Source: Thiomicrorhabdus sp.
GTDB lineage: Bacteria > Pseudomonadota > Gammaproteobacteria > Thiomicrospirales > Thiomicrospiraceae
NCBI GenBank assembly: GCA_021648185.1
Contig: JAKITH010000049.1
Location: 1-7,650, forward strand
Reading direction: 5' to 3'
DNA length: 7,650 nucleotides
A model generated the notes under the pieces. It was not told the DNA's origin, ran no database searches, and was given only the letters and a program-made list of their open reading frames with translations. Positions 1-6,565 of the stretch are shown here, piece by piece (the first letter of the stretch is position 1; the number at the start of each line of letters is the position of its first letter). The position numbers and the translations under genes were made by a program.

Positions 1-2
1 TG

Positions 3-98
3 ATATCGTTCTTCTATGGTCAACTGGTTATAGGTCATATGCAATTTCCTGTGGTAAGAAAAGGGCATTCTATTTCAGTTGGCCTTTTTCTTACAAGT
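3..98 (+). pseudogene. Possible out-of-frame upstream piece of the chemoreceptor NIT domain
   Basis: Frame 3 is open from the left edge to the stop at 99-101. It reads [11 protein letters not shown] near its end. NIT-type receptors usually have a segment resembling 'R-x-x-(I/V)-x-x-SISV-x-EAL-x-YYT-x-x-N' just before the part where the frame-1 protein becomes recognisable ([14 protein letters not shown]). The match is short and the join needs more than one small indel, so this is tentative. Real coding in this frame should continue upstream of the window with a first membrane segment. Confidence 0.3.
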
Positions 99-2106
99 TA
101 ATTGCACTTGTTATGCGAATTCAAGATCATTATTGAGTGCCATTGAATATTTAACCCATGTCTCCAGCAATGCCGAAATAACTGAAAAAATTGTGGCCTA
201 CATCAGCTTTTTAGAGTCTAAAGAGCGTGCCGGTATGGAGCGTGCGGTATTAACCAGTGCGTTTACTCAAGATCGTTTTGCACCAGGTGAGTATCGAAAG
301 TTTGTAAGCTTAGTCGCAGCGCAAGAGAGTTACATGCACTTGTTTAAGGTAACGGCTTCCACTGAAAATTTAGCGTTTTATAAAAAAACCTTAACGCCTG
401 CATTACTCGCAGAAATTGAGCGTGTTTATGCCGTGGTCAATGAACGTCAGGCTACGGGTGGGTTTGGTATTGATCCACATGAGTGGTTTCAACTGATCTC
501 TCAAAAAATTGAGCAGTTAAGAAAGGTGGAGCAACAACTGTCCACTAGCTTGGTGAATCGTGGAAACACGCTGTACGCCGAGCAAAATCAAACCTTTATT
601 ATTGCGATCATTTTATTGGTGGTAGGGGTTTTTATTATTCTGTTGTTTGCAACCACCATTATTCGTAATATCAATGCCTCTGTGCTTCGAATGAAAAATA
701 CCATGCAAGAAATTGAACATACAGGCGATCTCTCATTGCAAGTTCCCGTGTTAAGTAAAGATGAATTTGGTGACATTGCACAGAGCTACAATCACTTTAC
801 GCAAAACTTTAAGGTAATGATTGATCAAGCCAATGATGTGTTAGGAAAAATCAGTGAAGGTGATTTTACGGGGCGTATGGACTTACCTCTAAAAGGGGAT
901 TTGGACAGACTAAAACAGGGTGTAAATGGTTCGGCAGAGAGTGTTGACTTTATGATGTCACAGCTGGAAGTGGTGATGAGTGGGCTTGCACAGGGCGATT
1001 TCAGTGTTCGTATGGATGCCAAGGTTCCTAAGGCGTTCCGTGATAAAGTAGATGGTGCCTTGGGGATTATTTCATCGGCGTTTAAGGATGTAGGCATTGC
1101 GATGCAAGCGATGAAAGCGGGCGAATATTCAGCGCGTGTCACCTCGGATGTACCGGGCGAACTCAATGAGATGAAAGAGGCGATTAATGAAGCCTTAAGT
1201 AACTTAGAAGCGGGGATTAGTGAAATTAATACCGTTATGGGCGCACAAGCAGAAGGCGATTTAGTGTTGCGAGTACAAGGACAGTACCAAGGTGCATTGG
1301 GAGAGCTCACAAAAGCCATTAACCACAGCTCAACACAAATGGCGTCCGTGATTTCAGATGTTAAAAACACCGCCAATACCGTTAAGGTCGCCGCCTCTGA
1401 AGTGGCTCAGGGGAGTGACAGTATTTCTGATCGCTCTCAATCGCAAGCAGCCTCGTTAGAGGAGACGGCAGCGTCCATGGAGCAGATGACGGCGGTGATT
1501 AATCAGGCTACCGATTTGGCAGAGCAAACCTCTTCTTTGGCAAATGAAGCGATTGTGAGTACGCAAAAAGGCTCTGAGGTGATGAATGAAACGGTTTCAG
1601 CCATGGAGCGTATTTATGAAGTCTCCATTAGTATTAACGATATTATTTCACTGATTGATAACATCGCTTTTCAAACCAACTTATTGGCACTAAATGCGGC
1701 GGTGGAAGCCGCTCGTGCGGGTGAGCATGGTCGAGGATTTGCCGTGGTAGCGTCTGAAGTACGAAGTTTAGCAGGGCGATCTGCGGATGCGGCCAAAGAG
1801 ATTAAAGTGCTGATTGAAAAAACCAATACGGAAGTCTCTTTAGGAACGGATTTGGTGAAATCATCAGGCGATGCATTAAATGAGATCAATCAACAGGTGG
1901 GGGAGATGAGTACCATGGTGTCTGAAATGGCGCGTGGTTCAAAAGAGCAGGCACTGGGCATTGATCAAATTAACATTGCCATGACCTCTCTAGATCAAGC
2001 CACCCAAGAGAACGCCGCCTTAGTGGAAGAGACGGCCAGTGCTGCGGTGCAAATGGCGCATGACGCTGATGTACTGGCGGAAGTGGTGGATAAATTTAGA
2101 GTGTAA
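79..2106 (+). CDS. Methyl-accepting chemotaxis protein with partial NIT sensor and poly-HAMP array; 5' end probably disrupted
   Basis: This is a membrane chemoreceptor that should relay a periplasmic signal to CheA/CheW. Residues about 13-150 match the C-terminal half of a NIT (nitrate/nitrite-sensing type) domain, including [11 protein letters not shown] and [12 protein letters not shown] membrane segment lies at about 173-194, followed by a canonical HAMP at 195-247 ([11 protein letters not shown]). Four further HAMP-like units run to about 420. The signalling domain fills 425-675, with the hairpin tip [21 protein letters not shown] at about 528-548 and likely methylation segments at SLEETAAS (459-466) and ALVEETAS (647-654). 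There is no C-terminal NWETF-type CheR/CheB tether; the protein ends in DKFRV. The only available start is a TTG at 79, with an AAAGGG about 13 nt upstream, because in-frame stops lie at 31 and 55. Relatives carry an N-terminal membrane segment and a full NIT domain, both missing here, so the gene is probably frameshifted or 5'-truncated. The family call is secure; the start is doubtful. Confidence 0.85.
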   Translation: MAFFLQVNCTCYANSRSLLSAIEYLTHVSSNAEITEKIVAYISFLESKERAGMERAVLTSAFTQDRFAPGEYRKFVSLVAAQESYMHLFKVTASTENLAFYKKTLTPALLAEIERVYAVVNERQATGGFGIDPHEWFQLISQKIEQLRKVEQQLSTSLVNRGNTLYAEQNQTFIIAIILLVVGVFIILLFATTIIRNINASVLRMKNTMQEIEHTGDLSLQVPVLSKDEFGDIAQSYNHFTQNFKVMIDQANDVLGKISEGDFTGRMDLPLKGDLDRLKQGVNGSAESVDFMMSQLEVVMSGLAQGDFSVRMDAKVPKAFRDKVDGALGIISSAFKDVGIAMQAMKAGEYSARVTSDVPGELNEMKEAINEALSNLEAGISEINTVMGAQAEGDLVLRVQGQYQGALGELTKAINHSSTQMASVISDVKNTANTVKVAASEVAQGSDSISDRSQSQAASLEETAASMEQMTAVINQATDLAEQTSSLANEAIVSTQKGSEVMNETVSAMERIYEVSISINDIISLIDNIAFQTNLLALNAAVEAARAGEHGRGFAVVASEVRSLAGRSADAAKEIKVLIEKTNTEVSLGTDLVKSSGDALNEINQQVGEMSTMVSEMARGSKEQALGIDQINIAMTSLDQATQENAALVEETASAAVQMAHDADVLAEVVDKFRV

Positions 2107-2129
2107 GAGAGGAAAGAAAGATTTCTTTT

Positions 2130-2166
2130 AAAAAAGGCTAAAATCCAGTGGGTTTTAGCCTTTTTT
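2130..2166. terminator. Bidirectional intrinsic terminator between the chemoreceptor and csiV
   Basis: The arms 2130-2143 (AAAAAAGGCTAAAA) and 2153-2166 (TTTTAGCCTTTTTT) are perfectly complementary over 14 bp. Three more pairs (one wobble T-G, two C-G) can close the stem down to a 3-nt loop at 2147-2149. On the plus strand the hairpin ends in six T and lies 24 nt after the chemoreceptor stop. On the minus strand the A-tract becomes a T-tract, so the same element can end the mfd-csiV transcript, whose last stop is at 2226. This suits two convergent genes. Confidence 0.9.
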
Positions 2167-2225
2167 ATTGGGTGTGAAGGCTGTCCGAGAACTATTCCCC
2201 CTTCATTCTAAGATAGGATTTAAAC

Positions 2226-2867
2226 TCAGTTATTTTTACGAATTTTAACCAAAATACCAAACAGAGGGTGGTCAATATAGTGAAGCTCCCCCGGTTTTAT
2301 TTTTCGGCTTTCTACTAGGTTAAAGCGCCAGTGGGTAGGAAGGTATTCAATGTCCACTTGTTGGTTTTCTGCGACGGCTTGTCGTATTTTTGAGGGGATT
2401 CTTTTTTCAACCTCTAAATCAAACTGTACATGGGCAAAGCGAGTTTTATAAAGCTTTACCGTTCCCAGTAAATTACTGCTGCCAGCACGATCACTTTCAA
2501 TTAAAACGGTAGGGGTCTTTTTAGGGCTGTAAGCGTTTTGTGACCATGCTTGATGGAATAGAATTCGGTAATTTTTGGCCACTTTATCTGCGACTGTGTT
2601 GAGTTGCGTTTTGCGTTTGTTAAGGTATAAGCGTGATTTTTGAGGTGCAGAAAGTGATACGCTATTATCTGTGTTTGGTAGCTCAATCTCATCTGACCAG
2701 CGCTCTTCCGTCCAGCCTTTTAGGGCGAGATTTTCAAAGACAATCACTTCGATGGTGTAGTTGGCGGCTTTGGCGTGTGTTTGAATGGCCATTAAACCCG
2801 TGATTAAACTCAGTGCCAACACACCTTTTAAGAGGGGGGGGGATAATTTTTTGAGGGGTTGTGTCAT
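2226..2867 (-). CDS. csiV: CsiV-family periplasmic protein
   Basis: This is a 213-residue exported protein. The N-terminus has a lysine-rich n-region, a hydrophobic core at about 15-28 and a likely signal peptidase I site after AKA (residue 34); no lipobox cysteine is present. The mature part has the layout of the CsiV family: YTIEVIVFEN at 37-46, an L..(V/K)..YRILFHQAW stretch at 98-108, GTVKLYKTRFAHVQFDL at 135-151, and the C-terminal ESRKIKPGELHYIDHPLFGILVKI at 186-209. In Vibrio cholerae CsiV (cell shape integrity) binds peptidoglycan and is needed with LpoA for PBP1A activity; the same role here is inferred. The ATG at 2867 lies 5 nt after the mfd stop, and an AAAGGA inside the mfd tail serves as a plausible ribosome site, so it is probably translated from the mfd transcript. 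Codons 9-12 contain a run of nine C, in the n-region of the signal peptide. Family assignment is strong; the function in this organism is less certain. Confidence 0.85.
   Translation of the reverse strand: MTQPLKKLSPPLLKGVLALSLITGLMAIQTHAKAANYTIEVIVFENLALKGWTEERWSDEIELPNTDNSVSLSAPQKSRLYLNKRKTQLNTVADKVAKNYRILFHQAWSQNAYSPKKTPTVLIESDRAGSSNLLGTVKLYKTRFAHVQFDLEVEKRIPSKIRQAVAENQQVDIEYLPTHWRFNLVESRKIKPGELHYIDHPLFGILVKIRKNN
2834..2842. repeat. Nine-base G:C homopolymer in csiV codons 9-12
   Basis: Nine G on the plus strand, read as nine C in csiV (S-P-P-L). Loss of one C gives TCC CCC CCC TCT TAA, a stop two codons past the tract. Gain of one C leads to a TGA further along. It lies in the signal-peptide region, where the protein sequence is poorly constrained. 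Confidence 0.9.
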
Positions 2868-2872
2868 GGCGT

Positions 2873-5800
2873 TTAGCGTCCTTTCGGCTTAGTTTGTATA
2901 TTCTTAATCAGTAATTCAATAGCATGAATACGTTGGGGTATTTCGGGCATTGTATCGAAAAACGTCAGTTCTGTTTGGCCTTTTAGTTGATATTGCTTAG
3001 GCTGTGACTGAATGAGCTGAATCAGTTTCATGGGATCAATGTCAGGTTGTGCATTAAATTGTACGCGAATCATGCTTTCGGTGGCGTCAAGTTTGGTAAT
3101 GCCAATGGGTTCAACCAATAGCTTGATTTGAGTGACTAATAATAAGTTTTTAACTTGATCGGGTAACAGACCAAAGCGGTCAATCATCTCCACTTCCAGC
3201 TCTCTTAATCCACCTTGGCTTTTTGCACTGGCAATGCGTTTGTAGAACACCAAGCGGGTGTGTACGTCGGGCAGATAGCTGGCTGGAATTAGTGCGGGCA
3301 CGCTTAAATTGACTTCACTTCCCATGTGTAACGTGGTATTTAGTTCGGGTTGTTTACCAGATTTAAGTGCATTAACCGCACGCTCTAGCAGCTCGCTGTA
3401 CAGCCCAAAGCCAATTTCTTGAATTTGCCCAGATTGCCCGTCGCCCAGCAGTTCACCCGCACCTCGAATTTCTAAATCGTGACTGGCTAAAATAAAGCCT
3501 GCACCTAGCGTATTGTGTTTGGCGATGGCGGTGAGGCGTTTTTCAGCATCTTTAGAGAGTGACGCTTTATCTCCCGTAAACAGATAGGCGTAAGCACGAT
3601 GGTGCGATCGACCCACTCGGCCACGGAGTTGGTGCAGTTGTGCCAAACCAAATTTATCGGCTCGGTCAATTAAAATGGTGTTGGCGGTGGGAATATCAAT
3701 CCCTGTTTCAATAATGGTCGAGCATACTAGTATGTTGTAGCGGCGGTGGTAGAAGTCCTCCATTACCGCTTCCAATTCACGCTCATTCATTTGACCATGG
3801 GCAAAGGTTATTTTGGCTTCGGGTATCAGTGCTTGCAGGTGCTCGACCATTTGCTCCATTTTGCTGACTTGGTTGTAGAGCACGTACACTTGGCCACCAC
3901 GGCGAATTTCTCGCAGTGAGGCTTCACGCACCACATCGTCGTTCCACTCTTGCACAAAGGTTTGTATCGCTAAGCGTTTGGCGGGTGGCGAGGCGATAAT
4001 CGAGAGATCGCGTAAATCGTTCATCGCCATATTGAGCGTACGTGGAATGGGGGTGGCGGTCATGGTTAAAATGTCCACTTCGGCGCGCATTTTTTTCAGT
4101 TGTTCTTTTTGACGTACCCCAAAACGGTGTTCTTCATCAACAATGATTAATCCCAGTTCTTGATAGTGAACGTCTTTTTGAATCAACTTATGGGTGCCAA
4201 TAATAATATCCACCTGACCGTTTTTAAGATCTTCGAGAGTTTTCTTTTGTTCTTTGAGCGTTTGAAAGCGTGATAGAACGTCAATGCGCATTGGCCAATC
4301 GGAAAAACGGTTTTTAAAGTTGTCGAGGTGTTGGTGTGCCAGCAGCGTGGTGGGGACTAAAATCGCCACTTGTTTACCGTCGTAAGCGGCAATAAACGCA
4401 GCACGCATCGCCACTTCCGTTTTACCAAAGCCCACGTCGCCACAAATAAGGCGATCCATTGGTTTGTCGGAGTGCATGTCATCATAGACTGCTTTAATGG
4501 CTTGTTCTTGGTCAGGCGTCTCTTCAAACGGAAAGCTGGCAGAGAAGCGTTGATAGGCTTCGGCGGGTGTTTTAAAGGCGTAACCGGGTCGTGCGGCGCG
4601 TTGTGCGTAAATGTCCAGCAGTTCGGCGGCAACATCGTGTACTTTTTCGGCGGCTTTGCGCTTGGCTTTCTCCCAACGGTCGCTGCCCAGTTTGTGCAAC
4701 GGGGCGGTTTCGGGCGTGGCACCGGTGTAGCGACTGATGAGATGCAGTGAGGTCACGGGCACATAGAGCTTGGCGTCGCCCGCGTATTGCAGCATTAAAA
4801 ACTCTTTTTCTTCATCGTGAATTTTAATGTTTTCTAGCCCAAGATAACGCCCCACACCGTGGTCGATATGCACGACTGGACTGCCAATATCAAGTTCAAT
4901 CAGGTTGCTAATGGCAGTATCAAAATCGTTGTGTTTACGTTTTCGACGGCGCTTTTGAATCACCGTTTTGCCAAAAATTTGTGACTCTGAAATCAGACAA
5001 AATTCATCGGTGTAAATAGACTCTTCTAACGGACTGACCACAATAGAAGGGGTTTTAGAGCGGCCTTGACTATGTTCCAGTGCCTCAGTCCAGAGTTCAA
5101 CAATACGGGGTTTATGTTTATGCTTGGCCAAAAGGGTGAGCAAGGTCTCCCTGCGCCCGGTGCTTTCGGCACTGAAGACCACGGCACCTTCATAGCGGTC
5201 TAAAAAGGCATTGAGTTTTGCCAATGGGTAGTCACTTTGCGCTTGAATATCCAGTTCTGGCAAGGTTTTGGTTGCAAATTTGGCGGTGTTTTTAGTTGAG
5301 ACTGTTGGCTCTAAAGTAATGCGATGATAAGGCTTGAGTGCGGTTAAAAACGCAGTTTTGTTAAGAATAATTTCTTCAGGTTTGAGCAGAGGAAAATCGG
5401 GGTTATGTTGTCCAACTTGATAACGTTCATCGTATTCGTGTTGAATTTTATCTAGGGTATCATCTAGGTTTTTTTGATCGTCACGAAAGTCAAAAAACAG
5501 CGTATTTTGAGGGAGGTATTCAAATAAAGTGGTGAGTTGTGGGTGAAACAGTGGCAGGTAATACTCCAAGCCTCCTACGGACTGTTTTTCAGAAACGGCT
5601 TTATAAATATGGGAGCTTCGTGCCTCCGATCCAAAATATTCTTTAAATTTTTGTCTAAATAGATCAATGCCTTCTTGAGTAAAGTTAAACTCTTTTGCAG
5701 GGAGAAGCTTGATCTCTTCAATTTGTTCAATGGAGCGTTGGTTGTCTGGATTAAAGCTACGAATGGTCTCAATTTCATCGTCAAACAAATCAATTCTAAA

Positions 5801-6352
5801 CGGGGTTTTACTGCCCATTGGAAACAGATCAATAATAGAGCCTCGTATTGCAAACTCACCATGTTCCATCACTTGGCTTACCCGTTGGTAACTGCTGGCT
5901 TCTAGCGTTTTGGTAAAGGGTTCAATCTCTAACGTATCGCCACAGGCAAGCAAAAAAGTGAACTGCTGAATGTAATCCAGTGGCACAATTTTTTGGATGA
6001 CCGTTGAGATGGGTAAAATTAAAATGCCTTGTTTTAAATTGGGCAGGCGGTATAACGTTTTAAGCCGCTCCGAAATAATGTCTTGATGCGGTGAAAACTG
6101 ATCGTAAGGCAGGGTTTCCCATTCGGGAAAAGAGAGAATTTCATCTGTTTGGGGTAAAAAAAACGCTAATGACTCTTGTAGTTGGCTGGCCGCTTGACTG
6201 TCTTGGGTTAACACCACAATAAGTCCATCAGAATGCTGATAGGTATTAGCGATAGCAAGCGCGCTTTCTGAAAAATTTACCCCCCCCCAATAAGAGCGTT
6301 GGCCTTTTAATTTTATGTGTTGGGTAGACAGCGGAGTGAGCGTGTTTTTCAT
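2873..6352 (-). CDS. mfd: Transcription-repair coupling factor (Mfd)
   Basis: Mfd is an ATP-driven DNA translocase that pushes off RNA polymerase stalled at lesions and recruits UvrA for nucleotide excision repair. The protein has 1159 residues, about the E. coli length (1148), and is complete. The N-terminal UvrB-like region (about 1-350) has WETLPYDQFSPHQDIISERL and the QVMEHGEFAIRGSIIDLFPMG segment. The RNA-polymerase-interacting domain is near 488-545 (GSPVVHIDHGVGRYLGLE). The helicase motors show Walker A GDVGFGKTE (638-646), DEEH (739-742), TATPIPRTL (765-773) and the arginine-finger motif QLRGRVGRS (908-916). The TRG-type segment HDLEIRGAGELLG is at 958-970, and the C-terminal inhibitory domain covers about 1010-1155. 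The ATG at 6352 is the first possible start, since an in-frame TAA lies three codons upstream; no good Shine-Dalgarno is visible. It is first gene of an operon with csiV. Codons 22-25 contain a run of nine G. All catalytic motifs are intact. Confidence 0.98.
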   Translation of the reverse strand: MKNTLTPLSTQHIKLKGQRSYWGGVNFSESALAIANTYQHSDGLIVVLTQDSQAASQLQESLAFFLPQTDEILSFPEWETLPYDQFSPHQDIISERLKTLYRLPNLKQGILILPISTVIQKIVPLDYIQQFTFLLACGDTLEIEPFTKTLEASSYQRVSQVMEHGEFAIRGSIIDLFPMGSKTPFRIDLFDDEIETIRSFNPDNQRSIEQIEEIKLLPAKEFNFTQEGIDLFRQKFKEYFGSEARSSHIYKAVSEKQSVGGLEYYLPLFHPQLTTLFEYLPQNTLFFDFRDDQKNLDDTLDKIQHEYDERYQVGQHNPDFPLLKPEEIILNKTAFLTALKPYHRITLEPTVSTKNTAKFATKTLPELDIQAQSDYPLAKLNAFLDRYEGAVVFSAESTGRRETLLTLLAKHKHKPRIVELWTEALEHSQGRSKTPSIVVSPLEESIYTDEFCLISESQIFGKTVIQKRRRKRKHNDFDTAISNLIELDIGSPVVHIDHGVGRYLGLENIKIHDEEKEFLMLQYAGDAKLYVPVTSLHLISRYTGATPETAPLHKLGSDRWEKAKRKAAEKVHDVAAELLDIYAQRAARPGYAFKTPAEAYQRFSASFPFEETPDQEQAIKAVYDDMHSDKPMDRLICGDVGFGKTEVAMRAAFIAAYDGKQVAILVPTTLLAHQHLDNFKNRFSDWPMRIDVLSRFQTLKEQKKTLEDLKNGQVDIIIGTHKLIQKDVHYQELGLIIVDEEHRFGVRQKEQLKKMRAEVDILTMTATPIPRTLNMAMNDLRDLSIIASPPAKRLAIQTFVQEWNDDVVREASLREIRRGGQVYVLYNQVSKMEQMVEHLQALIPEAKITFAHGQMNERELEAVMEDFYHRRYNILVCSTIIETGIDIPTANTILIDRADKFGLAQLHQLRGRVGRSHHRAYAYLFTGDKASLSKDAEKRLTAIAKHNTLGAGFILASHDLEIRGAGELLGDGQSGQIQEIGFGLYSELLERAVNALKSGKQPELNTTLHMGSEVNLSVPALIPASYLPDVHTRLVFYKRIASAKSQGGLRELEVEMIDRFGLLPDQVKNLLLVTQIKLLVEPIGITKLDATESMIRVQFNAQPDIDPMKLIQLIQSQPKQYQLKGQTELTFFDTMPEIPQRIHAIELLIKNIQTKPKGR
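2879..2884 (-). promoter_or_regulatory. Ribosome binding site for csiV inside the mfd 3' end
   Basis: The minus strand reads AAAGGA, then 11 nt to the csiV ATG. It overlaps the penultimate codons of mfd (KGR-stop), so ribosomes finishing mfd pass over it. The spacing is somewhat long, and translational coupling may help initiation. Confidence 0.5.
6280..6288. repeat. Nine-base G:C homopolymer in mfd codons 22-25
   Basis: Nine C on the plus strand, read as TGG GGG GGG GTA (W-G-G-V) in mfd. With eight G the next codon is TAA, so the protein would stop at once. With ten G a TAA follows about a dozen codons later. The in-frame form given here encodes the full enzyme. Confidence 0.9.
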
Positions 6353-6370
6353 AAAGCGTTACTTAAGTAG

Positions 6371-6390
6371 GTTCAATTTAAATTTAGAAC
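6371..6390. repeat. Imperfect palindrome upstream of mfd (GTTC-N12-GAAC)
   Basis: Outer arms GTTC (6371-6374) and GAAC (6387-6390) enclose 12 A/T bases rich in AATTT/AAATT. It ends 18 nt upstream of the mfd ATG. It could be an operator, but the inner bases pair poorly and AT-rich DNA yields such patterns by chance. Confidence 0.25.
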
Positions 6391-6420
6391 GGGCTATTTT
6401 AAACTACTGGAGAATATAAA

Positions 6421-6459
6421 AAAGAGCAAAGGTTTAAAAAGACAAGCACACAGCTCTTT
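6421..6459. repeat. Short inverted repeat in the mfd-sqr intergenic region
   Basis: AAAGAGC at 6421-6427 is the exact complement of GCTCTTT at 6453-6459, with a 25-nt spacer. The second arm can instead pair with CAAAAAGAG at 6466-6474 with two unpaired A. No T-tract follows, so it is not a terminator. Confidence 0.3.
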
Positions 6460-6502
6460 GTATCACAAAAAGAGATTCTTGTAGCGAATTATTGGCTTTT
6501 AC

Positions 6503-6531
6503 TTGATGGTGGATGTAGTTTAGTATGTGAT
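6503..6531 (+). promoter_or_regulatory. Candidate sigma-70 promoter for sqr
   Basis: TTGATG (6503-6508) as -35 box and TGTGAT (6526-6531) as -10 box are separated by 17 nt. The -10 box matches only four of six consensus positions. Transcription would begin near 6538, leaving a leader of about 28 nt before the ATG at 6566. The weak -10 would fit a regulated promoter, but this is prediction only. Confidence 0.35.
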
Positions 6532-6553
6532 ATTAGATCGAAACTTGATGACT

Positions 6554-6558
6554 AGGAA
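6554..6558 (+). promoter_or_regulatory. Ribosome binding site deciding the sqr start
   Basis: AGGAA lies 7 nt before the ATG at 6566. An in-frame ATG six codons upstream (6548) has no such site and would add MTRNII before the family-typical MATVVVIGAS start, so 6566 is preferred. Confidence 0.65.
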
Positions 6559-6565
6559 CATAATC

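Larger units (their letters stand above)
6353..6565. other. Divergent intergenic region between mfd and sqr
   Basis: This 213-nt AT-rich stretch has no credible gene on either strand. It must hold the promoters for mfd (leftward) and sqr (rightward). It contains a plausible rightward sigma-70 promoter, an imperfect palindrome near mfd and short inverted repeats in the middle, each listed separately. For mfd I see only an isolated TATATT on the minus strand near 6412-6417 without a convincing -35 box, so no mfd promoter is called. Confidence 0.8.

Noticed and set aside
825..1376. Minus-strand open frame of 183 codons inside the chemoreceptor
   Set aside because: The protein is Ser/Leu/Ala-rich antisense of the HAMP array with no recognisable domain; the plus frame is clearly the real one.
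2113..2128. AAAGAAA-GA-TTTCTTT inverted repeat just after the chemoreceptor stop
   Set aside because: All A-T except one pair per arm and a 2-nt loop, so unlikely to fold; the G/C-containing hairpin that follows is the better terminator.
4370..4750. Plus-strand open frame of 126 codons opposite mfd
   Set aside because: It lies wholly inside the Walker A/RID region of mfd, begins in mid-gene and resembles no family; it is a shadow of a well-conserved coding strand.
5575..5905. Several overlapping open frames on both strands inside the N-terminal part of mfd
   Set aside because: They mutually overlap and lie over conserved Mfd residues; low-complexity shadow frames.
6371..6390. LexA-type SOS box before mfd
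   Set aside because: Gammaproteobacterial LexA sites are CTGT-N8-ACAG; the GTTC-N12-GAAC arms and spacing do not fit.
6491..6509. Possible sigma-54 promoter (TGGC...TTGA) before sqr
   Set aside because: The spacing between the GG and GC-type elements is one base short and the second element is TTGA, not TTGC.
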